NCBI GenBank assembly: GCA_045590755.1
Contig: JAZNRP010000043.1
Span: 1-21,325 of the forward strand
Direction: 5' to 3'
Length of the DNA stretch: 21,325 bases
DNA from: SIG565 sp045590755
GTDB lineage: Bacteria > Bacillota > Clostridia > Oscillospirales > Acutalibacteraceae
This document shows positions 15,944 to 21,325 of this stretch, piece after piece. Within the stretch, counting starts at the first letter, position 1. Each line of letters begins with the position of its first letter. Below the pieces are notes generated by a model, which saw only the letters and a list, made by a program, of their open reading frames with translations, had not been told where the DNA came from and did no database searches. Position numbers and translations under genes: made by a program.

Positions 15944-16366
15944 TTACCCTAAGGTTTCCAAACCGTATTCAAATAGAATTTCATTAATCTCAACAACCGA
16001 TAACTGTTTGCATACACCATATAATACAATGCTATCAAAAGGTAGTTTTACATAAAGCGTGGGATATCCCGCCGATTTTAACAAAGTTTGCACTTCATCA
16101 AGCGATAAATTCATGGCAACGGCAATACACAAAAGCTTCTTGCGTTCGGGAACTCTGAGTCCTGAGAAAATTTGATATGCGTAAACTTCACTCATCTCTG
16201 CCGCACGAATAATCTGTGATTTTTTAAGACCGTATTTTTTGATAAGTTTATCTAAAAGCGAAGATAAATCTTCTTTAACCATATAATCTTTATTTTCACT
16301 ATAAAAGGTTTTAAAATCAGGACAAACGCCTAATTCTTCTACTATTTTTGAAGTATCTTTGATCAT
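15944..16366 (-). CDS. HTH (XRE-like) regulator of the kinase operon
   Basis: A 140-residue predicted DNA-binding protein. A helical leader (about 1-38) precedes a helix-turn-helix of the Cro/CI type (KKYGLKKSQIIRAAEMSEVY, then YQIFSGLRVPERKKLL, where the recognition helix lies), followed by helices including MNLSLDEVQTLLKSAG and a short helical end (LSVVEINEILFEYGLETLG). This length and tail are as in small Clostridial regulators that accompany kinases. ATG 16366 is preferred because GGTGAG stands six bases upstream; the frame is open to 16384. As first gene under a perfect promoter overlapped by a palindrome, it may autoregulate. Confidence 0.75.
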   Translation of the reverse strand: MIKDTSKIVEELGVCPDFKTFYSENKDYMVKEDLSSLLDKLIKKYGLKKSQIIRAAEMSEVYAYQIFSGLRVPERKKLLCIAVAMNLSLDEVQTLLKSAGYPTLYVKLPFDSIVLYGVCKQLSVVEINEILFEYGLETLG

Positions 16367-16393
16367 TTTCTCACCACATTTCAAGCTATAATA

Positions 16394-16422
16394 ATTATAA
16401 TGAACAAGCCGTGCTTTGTCAA
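16394..16422 (-). promoter_or_regulatory. Perfect consensus promoter of the HTH/LRR/kinase operon
   Basis: On the minus strand, TTGACA (16422-16417), exactly 17 bases, TATAAT (16399-16394). Both hexamers match consensus, and the -35 lies inside a palindrome (16408-16440). Confidence 0.85.
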
Positions 16423-16452
16423 CTTATGACAAAACACGGCATTTTTCTTTTT
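16408..16452. promoter_or_regulatory. Palindrome over the -35 box: operator or plus-strand terminator
   Basis: GCCGTGCTTTGTCA (16408-16421) pairs with TGACAAAACACGGC (16427-16440) with one G-T position and a five-base loop. On the plus strand it is followed by a T-rich tract (16442-16453), like an intrinsic terminator. It also covers the minus-strand -35, so it could be an operator. The two uses are not exclusive. Confidence 0.65.
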
Positions 16453-16495
16453 TATGCTGACAGCATAAGACTTTTTAGAATTAATGTATTACATT
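16452..16495. repeat. Two short palindromes upstream of the 16520 gene
   Basis: TTATGCTG-A-CAGCATAA (16452-16468) is a perfect 8-bp-arm inverted repeat. AATGTA-T-TACATT (16483-16495) is a perfect 6-bp-arm one. Both lie between the kinase-operon promoter and ATG 16520 and look like regulator binding sites. No convincing promoter was read here. Confidence 0.45.
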
Positions 16496-16519
16496 TAAGA
16501 CAAGAACGGAGGCAACTAA

Positions 16520-16777
16520 ATGGAAAAAATCATAATCAAACTGTTTTCTGATTATCTTTCCGAGCAGAATATTGCATCAAAGCCCGAGTATTCTGCCCTT
16601 GCTAAAAGTGCACTTCAAAAAGAGAAAGAACTCAGAAACAAGTTGAACGACGACCAAACAATAAGTTTTGAGGAGTTATTTGAACTTACCTCCCAGATAC
16701 ACTTCTTAGAGGTAAAGGATGCGTTTTTTAACGGGTGCAAATTAGGTGTTAATGCATCGAAAGAATTTATTACTTAA
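16520..16777 (+). CDS. Small hypothetical protein (possibly DUF6809-like)
   Basis: An 85-residue, largely helical, charged protein with no signal peptide or membrane segment. The layout SKPEYSALAKSALQKEKELRN (helix), then an acidic turn, then FEELFELTSQIHFLEVKDAFFNGCKLGVN resembles small DUF6809-type proteins of Clostridia; this match is from memory of the pattern and is tentative. GGAGG at 16508-16512 precedes ATG 16520. Its stop overlaps by eight bases the stop of the convergent XRE repressor gene. It is divergent from the kinase operon, with palindromes in between. Function unknown. Confidence 0.65.
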   Translation: MEKIIIKLFSDYLSEQNIASKPEYSALAKSALQKEKELRNKLNDDQTISFEELFELTSQIHFLEVKDAFFNGCKLGVNASKEFIT

Positions 16778-17012
16778 GTTCTTGCTGAAGTTTTTTATAT
16801 TCGGGTGTATCAAAAAACTCCATTACAGTAATTTCAAGCCCGTCACAAATCTTTTTAAGGGTTACGATACCGGGATTCTTACTCTCACCATTCAAAATGC
16901 TTTTAATAGTAGCTTGCGGAATACCGCACATATAACTAAGCGCATTGGGTGTAATTTTGCGCTCACGGCAGAGCTCATAAATTCTATTCACTGTAAATTC
17001 GCAAATACCCAT
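16770..17012 (-). CDS. Short XRE-family repressor
   Basis: An 80-residue protein consisting almost entirely of a Cro/CI-type helix-turn-helix: VNRIYELCRERKITPNALSY (helix 1 and start of 2), GIPQATIKSILNG (recognition helix), NPGIVTLKKICDGLEITVME (helices 4 and 5), and a short charged tail. ATG 17012 is chosen because AGGTGA stands just before it; the longer frame to 17060 adds a non-conserved hydrophobic stretch. It is divergent from the operon at 17177, and the shared intergenic region holds paired operator-like sites, so autorepression and control of that operon is the natural model. There is no sensor domain, so the inducer is not evident. Confidence 0.82.
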   Translation of the reverse strand: MGICEFTVNRIYELCRERKITPNALSYMCGIPQATIKSILNGESKNPGIVTLKKICDGLEITVMEFFDTPEYKKLQQELK

Positions 17013-17045
17013 ACATATCACCTGCACAATTATTATTCCTATAAA

Positions 17046-17145
17046 CAGATGATATATCACTATAAAAATCTTTGTTAGTTATTTATCACTAATAGCCATT
17101 GACTTTGCTTGTCAAATAATGTATAATTAGTGATATATAACTAAT
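17046..17145. promoter_or_regulatory. Paired operator-like sites between divergent genes
   Basis: O1 TTAGTTATTTATCACTAAT (17075-17093) and O2 ATTAGTGATATATAACTAA (17126-17144) are inverted copies matching at 18 of 19 positions, each an imperfect palindrome. A weaker third copy shares ATATATCACTA at 17052-17062. O2 overlaps the end of the -10 and the predicted start of the 17177 operon. O1 and the weak copy lie in the probable promoter of the repressor gene, where TATAGT (17064-17059, minus) is a candidate -10. Confidence 0.7.
17099..17127 (+). promoter_or_regulatory. Promoter of the 17177 operon
   Basis: TTGACT (17099-17104), 17-base spacer, TATAAT (17122-17127). The -10 touches operator O2. 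Ribosome binding site AGGTGGAG (17162-17169) precedes ATG 17177. Confidence 0.8.
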
Positions 17146-17176
17146 TATTGGTTTCTGAGAAAGGTGGAGATACATA

Positions 17177-17947
17177 ATGTTTGACTTTAAAATCAGTAAT
17201 AACGTTAATCCATATGAGTTTGACCTTGATTGTAACGGATTTCCTGCTTTAACTGAAAAGAATTTTTTGTTCGTTAAAGCGCTTATCGATAATGATTCAA
17301 ATTACAGAGCGCCGGACGATTTGTCGAAAAATTATAAAAAGTTGCTTAAAAGCAACTTTCCGAAAACATATGAACAAATTCTATCGGTTGTTACTTTAAT
17401 TGATAAATATGATTCAACACATTTAAGTTCAGAGGGGCGAAACTTCAAAACTTATAACAAAGGCAGAGAAATAACTGCCAAGAAAATTGAGGATTTAACT
17501 GTTAATTCTAATTTAGAACAAAAATTGTTAAACGGCCGTACAGAGCCTATACATATTATAGCAAATGCGGTAAATGAATCTCATTTAAAAGTTCTGGGCG
17601 TAGAAGGTGGAAAGTACAACATATCTTTTGCTTCTAAATACTGTGCCTATGTTTCAAAATATGCTTTAAAAAAAGACAACTACTGTATTTACGATAGAGT
17701 GCTTGGCGAGATTTTACCTTATTATGCAAAAATGTATTGTAACGAGGATATCAAAAAAGTTACGATTAAAAATCAAAGTGACTACAACGATTATAAAATG
17801 AGAATAGATGAGATTATTTGCAGTGCAGCAGAAAAAACAGGATATAAGGCGTCTTACAAACAATTCGATGACTTATTGTGGTATTACTTCAAGGGCGAAA
17901 GAAGCAGAATTCGTAAGGCAATGGAATGCTTAAAACAGGAGGATTAA
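17177..17947 (+). CDS. Hypothetical protein, possibly OGG/HhH glycosylase-like fold
   Basis: A 256-residue soluble, helical protein with no signal peptide. The segment around residues 150-185 (ISFASKYCAYVSKYAL, then YCIYDRVLGEILPYY) and the later YKQFDDLLWYYFKG recall a group of bacterial proteins annotated as OGG-fold/HhH glycosylase-like, where SFASK and IYD are hallmarks. I recall the pattern but cannot confirm it, and no classical HhH-GPD active-site lysine/aspartate pair could be pinpointed. It has a strong promoter with an operator, and the secreted dockerin protein gene starts one base after its stop, an odd pairing of a cytoplasmic and a secreted product. Confidence 0.55.
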   Translation: MFDFKISNNVNPYEFDLDCNGFPALTEKNFLFVKALIDNDSNYRAPDDLSKNYKKLLKSNFPKTYEQILSVVTLIDKYDSTHLSSEGRNFKTYNKGREITAKKIEDLTVNSNLEQKLLNGRTEPIHIIANAVNESHLKVLGVEGGKYNISFASKYCAYVSKYALKKDNYCIYDRVLGEILPYYAKMYCNEDIKKVTIKNQSDYNDYKMRIDEIICSAAEKTGYKASYKQFDDLLWYYFKGERSRIRKAMECLKQED

Positions 17948-17948
17948 A

Positions 17949-20396
17949 ATGAAAAGATTTTTGGCAATAATTTTAATAATAGTTTTAATGATTTCAGTTA
18001 TGCCAATTAGCCTATTTAGCGTGTCAGCAAGTGCGGAAACATCCGAATATACAGAGGGACGGTATACATACACGGTAACCGGAGGAAAGGCTACGATTGT
18101 TGACGTTCTAAGTTACGATTTAATTGATATAACCGCTATAAGAGGAAATGTAACCGTTCCTTCATCATTAGGTGGTTATACTGTTGTGGCAATAGGAGAC
18201 GGTGCCTTTGGTGCGTGCGATCTTATTACAGGCATAACGATACCGAATAGTGTTAAAAGCATAGGTACCGGAGCTTTTGCTTACTGTACTCGCTTGAAAA
18301 GTGTGGTTCTTCCCACAGGTATTACCAGCTTAAGCGAAAGAATATTTGAGAACTGTGCCCTGACAAATATTACTATCCCGAACAGTGTAACCAGTATAGG
18401 TGATTATGCGTTTAGCGACTGTCCCCTTACAAGTATTACTATCCCGAACAGTGTAACCAGTATAGGTAATTATGCGTTTAGCTACAGCAGCCTGACAAAT
18501 ATTACTATTCCGAACAGCGTGACCCGTATAGGTGATGGTACGTTTTACAGCTGCAACGCCTTGACAAATATTACTATTCCGAACAGCGTGACCCGTATAG
18601 GTAATTATGCGTTTTCTAATTGTTCAAAACTCAGTTCAGTATATTTTCGTGGCAAATCAAATCAACATCCCTATATATCTAGTGCCGGAAACACAAATTT
18701 GGAAAATGCAATGTGGTATTATGAGGCTTGCATAGGTACTGAAACGCACGAATATCAGTGGATAATTGACAAAGAGGAAACCTGTGATGAAACCGGCATT
18801 AAACATGAAGAATGCACTGTTTGTCACATAAAGCAAAATGAAAATACAGTTATTGATTTAATAGACGGACACGATTATATGGTTAATAGCAATCATACCT
18901 GTAGGGTTTGCAAACAAAGCATCAAACCTGATAAACCGCAAATAAGTGCAATTAAGGCGGATTCGGTTGTTCTGGTGAGCTTTGATGGGTTTGAATATAG
19001 CTCAGATGGCGAAAACTGGCAAACATCAAATATCTTTACAGGCCTTACTCCCAATACAGAATATACATTTTATCAGCGCATTGCTGAGTCGGAAAATAGT
19101 TTTGTTAGTCAAATTAGTGAAAAATTATCGGTCTGCACAAAAAAAGGGTTTAAGGTAGAATATGATGCGAATGGAGGTGTCGGCGCTCCCACTCATCAAA
19201 TTAAAACGGAAGGGGTTAATCTGGTTTTAAGTGGCGAAAAGCCTAACAGGGATGGGTACATTTTTTTCGGATGGGCTATATCTCAAGATGGAAGTGTGAT
19301 CTATAATGTTAATTCGGTTTACGAAGAAGAGCGAGCGATTATGCTGTATGCAAAATGGTTGAAAATATGCACAAATTGTTCTGGTAATGGAAAAATCGAA
19401 AACTCCAAAACTTGTTATTCCTGCGGAGGACTGGGTGCGTATTACACACGAGAAGACTGTTCTTGTACAGGGGGTATGGTATATTATGAGCAAACTTGTC
19501 CCGCTTGTAAGGGAGGCTACATAATAGTGGGCAATAGCGCTATCCGATGCTCTTCTTGTGGTGGAGATGGCTCTATTTCGTTACCAACCACCTGTAGTAA
19601 TTGTAAAGGGGCTGGATTTGTATTATACTATGACGATATATGTTATAGTTGCGATGGAAGTGGTAAGGATTATTATACCGTCTCATGTTCGTCTTGCGGA
19701 GAAAAAGGGTATAAAAGAGAGACTGAGCGTATTGAGATAACGCAACTTCCCGACAAGGTTTTGTTTTTGGAAGGAAAAGGAACTCTTGATGTCGCCGGCG
19801 GTAACATCACCTTATACTATAATGATGATACAAGTGAAATTATAGATATGATTCCGTCAATGGTAACCGGATTTGATAATACTATCGTAGGGCCCCAAAC
19901 ATTAACAGTTACATATAACGAAAAAATTACGACATACGATATTGAAATTACATCAAAAGAACTTGCTTCCATAGAGCTTATAGATAATGGGCTAAAGAAG
20001 GAATATCTTGAAGGTAAGGAGAGTTTTGATGTTACTGGCGGTAAAGTAAGATTGTATTATAACAATGATACCTACGAAGATATTGATTTAAACAATGATA
20101 TGATATCGGGTTTCGATAATACAGTAGTAGGTATTCAAACACTGTTTGTTACATATAAGGGCAAAACAACCAGCTTTGAGGTGGAAGTTCTTAAGGATTA
20201 CACCCCCGGTGATATTGACGGTGTTGAAGGTGTAACTGATGCTGATGCGGAATATCTGCTAATGCACACTATTTCTCCTGAAGATTACCCTGTAAACCAA
20301 GAATGTGATTTCAATGGTGATGGTTTTGTCAATGAAGCTGATGCCGAGCATTTGCTTATGCATACTTTCTTCCCGGAAGATTATCCGCTTAACTAA
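17949..20396 (+). CDS. Secreted LRR protein with DnaJ-like Cys-rich region, Ig-like domains and dockerin
   Basis: An 815-residue modular surface protein. Residues 1-29 are a signal peptide ending ASA. About 35-240 are BspA-type LRR_5 repeats (ITIPNSVTSIGDYAF units). About 265-328 are a Cys/His-rich module. About 330-398 may be an fibronectin-like domain. About 400-470 resemble an InlB B-repeat (DANGG, FFGWA). About 474-591 contain eight DnaJ-like CxxCxGxG-type motifs, one degenerate. About 595-748 are two Ig-like domains (LYYNDDT, GFDNT). About 753-815 form a dockerin with two Ca loops, the second canonical (DFNGDGFVNEAD), the first with Val at position 5. GGAGG precedes ATG 17949. Probably binds the adjacent cohesin-like protein; substrate unknown. 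Confidence 0.82.
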   Translation: MKRFLAIILIIVLMISVMPISLFSVSASAETSEYTEGRYTYTVTGGKATIVDVLSYDLIDITAIRGNVTVPSSLGGYTVVAIGDGAFGACDLITGITIPNSVKSIGTGAFAYCTRLKSVVLPTGITSLSERIFENCALTNITIPNSVTSIGDYAFSDCPLTSITIPNSVTSIGNYAFSYSSLTNITIPNSVTRIGDGTFYSCNALTNITIPNSVTRIGNYAFSNCSKLSSVYFRGKSNQHPYISSAGNTNLENAMWYYEACIGTETHEYQWIIDKEETCDETGIKHEECTVCHIKQNENTVIDLIDGHDYMVNSNHTCRVCKQSIKPDKPQISAIKADSVVLVSFDGFEYSSDGENWQTSNIFTGLTPNTEYTFYQRIAESENSFVSQISEKLSVCTKKGFKVEYDANGGVGAPTHQIKTEGVNLVLSGEKPNRDGYIFFGWAISQDGSVIYNVNSVYEEERAIMLYAKWLKICTNCSGNGKIENSKTCYSCGGLGAYYTREDCSCTGGMVYYEQTCPACKGGYIIVGNSAIRCSSCGGDGSISLPTTCSNCKGAGFVLYYDDICYSCDGSGKDYYTVSCSSCGEKGYKRETERIEITQLPDKVLFLEGKGTLDVAGGNITLYYNDDTSEIIDMIPSMVTGFDNTIVGPQTLTVTYNEKITTYDIEITSKELASIELIDNGLKKEYLEGKESFDVTGGKVRLYYNNDTYEDIDLNNDMISGFDNTVVGIQTLFVTYKGKTTSFEVEVLKDYTPGDIDGVEGVTDADAEYLLMHTISPEDYPVNQECDFNGDGFVNEADAEHLLMHTFFPEDYPLN
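18360..18629 (+). repeat. Four tandem LRR units, near-identical in DNA
   Basis: Units start at 18360, 18426, 18492 and 18561 (66-69 bases). They share ATTACTATCCCGAACAGTG-like cores at the DNA level, not only in protein, which suggests recent duplication and possible copy-number change. Confidence 0.75.
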
Positions 20397-20413
20397 AAGG
20401 AGCGTAAATTAAA

Positions 20414-21325
20414 TTGAAAAAAGTATTTAGTTTTTTAGTTTGTATTGTTTTAATTTTCTCAGTTTGTATAACCGCAAGTGCGGTAGGCGGCAGCACCCTT
20501 GACGGTAACACATCTGTAGTAGTAGGCAGTAATATTGAATTTATCGTAAATGTAAGTGATTGCGGTGATGCAACATCTATTGCGGTTGCAGTAACTTATA
20601 GCGATAATTTTGAATTTGTTTCTGGCGCTTGGCTAAAAAGCGGTTCAATAACCACATTTGACACCGCTACAAAGAAAGGTGCATTAGGCGGACTTTCTTC
20701 CCCCGATGTAAACGGAGATTTGTTTAAGGTTGTTTTGAAGGCTAAGACTGCTTCTACAAGTAGCCAAATCATTAATGTTAATGTAATTGCTAAAAATGGT
20801 TTGACTGAAATTATGAATGTTACACCTTCAAAGTCGGTTAAAATTAACTGTGCATTACACACCTATGGCAACTACACAAATGCAAATACCACTAACCACA
20901 CTCGCACTTGTTCTGTTTGCGGTGGGGTAGAAACCAAGTCACATACTTGGAATAGTGGCACTATAACCAAATTTGCAAACTGTCAAGAAGAAGGCAACAC
21001 ACATTATACTTGTACCGCCAGCGGGTGCGGCGCTACCAAGGATGTAGCTATTTCAAAAACAAATAACCATCAATATGAAAATGACTGTGATACAATATGT
21101 AATATATGCGAACAAGAAAGAACTATAATTCATAACTTTGAATGGGTGATTGATGAAGAAAACAACTGTGGCAAGGCGGGTGTTAAGCACGAAGAATGTT
21201 CTGTTTGCCACACAAAGCGCAATGAAAATACAGTGATTGATGCTACAGGTAACCATATATACGATAATTCAATGGACAATACCTGTAATACCTGTGGCGA
21301 AGTTCGTGTTATAACGGGTAGCAAC
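20414..21325 (+). CDS. Secreted protein with cohesin-like domain, 3' end outside the window
   Basis: A frame open from TTG 20414 to the window end (304 codons, no stop). AAGGAG (20397-20402) precedes the start by 11 bases. Residues 1-23 are a signal peptide ending ASA. Residues about 30-152 look like a cohesin-type beta-sandwich (VVVGSNIEFIVNV, ISVAVTYSDNFEF-like pattern, LFKVVLKAKT, INVNVIAKNG). About 155-304 are Cys/His-rich repeats (CSVCGG, CNICEQ, CNTCGE, with HTW and YTCTA), one of them 23/37 identical to a module of the upstream protein. It follows the dockerin gene by 17 bases, so the two are probably cotranscribed. The cohesin call is from fold pattern only; a C-terminal anchor may lie beyond the edge. 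Confidence 0.72.
   Translation, partial: MKKVFSFLVCIVLIFSVCITASAVGGSTLDGNTSVVVGSNIEFIVNVSDCGDATSIAVAVTYSDNFEFVSGAWLKSGSITTFDTATKKGALGGLSSPDVNGDLFKVVLKAKTASTSSQIINVNVIAKNGLTEIMNVTPSKSVKINCALHTYGNYTNANTTNHTRTCSVCGGVETKSHTWNSGTITKFANCQEEGNTHYTCTASGCGATKDVAISKTNNHQYENDCDTICNICEQERTIIHNFEWVIDEENNCGKAGVKHEECSVCHTKRNENTVIDATGNHIYDNSMDNTCNTCGEVRVITGSN

Noticed and set aside
16520..17012. Toxin-antitoxin pair made of the 85-residue protein and the XRE repressor
   Set aside because: The two genes converge with an 8-base overlap at their stops instead of sharing an operon, and the small protein has no toxin motif that I can see.
16746..17078. A 110-codon plus-strand frame across the XRE repressor gene
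   Set aside because: It is antisense to a convincing HTH protein and runs through the operator region; no ribosome binding site was found.
18360..18629. CRISPR-like direct repeats
   Set aside because: The repeats are in-frame 22-23-residue LRR units without unique spacers or cas genes.

Overview
The window looks like chromosomal DNA from an uncultured, low-to-moderate-GC Firmicute of the class Clostridia, probably a gut Oscillospiraceae/Ruminococcaceae-type bacterium. The reasons are consensus TTGACA/TATAAT promoters, strong AGGAGG-like ribosome binding sites, short intrinsic terminators between almost every transcription unit, a Gram-positive lipoprotein, RNase M5, BspA-type leucine-rich repeat surface proteins, and dockerin and cohesin-like modules. 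No rRNA, tRNA, CRISPR array, insertion sequence or integrase was seen. Gene density is high and no gene-free stretch exceeds about 170 bases. The assignments rest on reading motifs by eye; no database search was possible.

Layout, left to right. (1) 3-527 is the 3' end of an unrecognised gene whose AT-richness and AGA-rich codon use differ from what follows. (2) 573-2836 is a three-gene ABC importer (lipoprotein, permease, ATPase) of the nitrate/sulfonate/thiamine-precursor type, closed by a terminator. (3) 2943-5877 is an overlapping four-gene operon: DNA polymerase III delta subunit (holA), RNase M5 (rnmV), a WYL-domain regulator and a small unknown protein. (4) 5981-7487 is an isolated phage-type pair, a BppU-like baseplate/tail-fibre protein and its small companion, with no other phage genes. 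(5) 7550-8449 is an EamA-type transporter. (6) On the minus strand, 10659-8492 holds a polyprenyl-phosphate sugar-1-phosphate transferase followed by a GT2 glycosyltransferase, a mini-operon that would start an extracellular glycan. (7) 10819-14258 holds three single-gene units: a DUF4432 aldose-epimerase-like protein, an M20 peptidase/amidohydrolase, and a fusion of a short-chain dehydrogenase with a TagD-like cytidylyltransferase.

(8) From about 14.3 kb the window becomes accessory in character. On the minus strand, 16366-14323 is a compact operon with a perfect consensus promoter overlapped by a 14-bp-arm palindrome: an HTH regulator, a zinc-ribbon/one-TM/Ser-Thr-rich/LRR protein, and a small serine/threonine kinase with DFN in place of DFG and no glycine loop. 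This resembles a sensor-kinase-regulator cassette. (9) 16520-16777 is a small unknown protein, convergent with a short XRE repressor at 17012-16770.

(10) The repressor is divergent from an operon beginning at 17177. Near-identical 19-bp inverted operator-like sites flank the promoter between them. The operon encodes a cytoplasmic protein that may have an OGG/HhH glycosylase-like fold, an 815-residue secreted LRR protein with a DnaJ-like cysteine-rich region, Ig-like domains and a C-terminal dockerin, and then the 5' end (20414 to the window edge) of a secreted protein with a cohesin-like domain. The dockerin and cohesin-like genes are adjacent and share a 37-residue Cys/His module, so they may form a cell-surface assembly pair. 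The most unusual parts are this repressor-controlled surface pair, the HTH/LRR/kinase cassette, and the dehydrogenase-cytidylyltransferase fusion.
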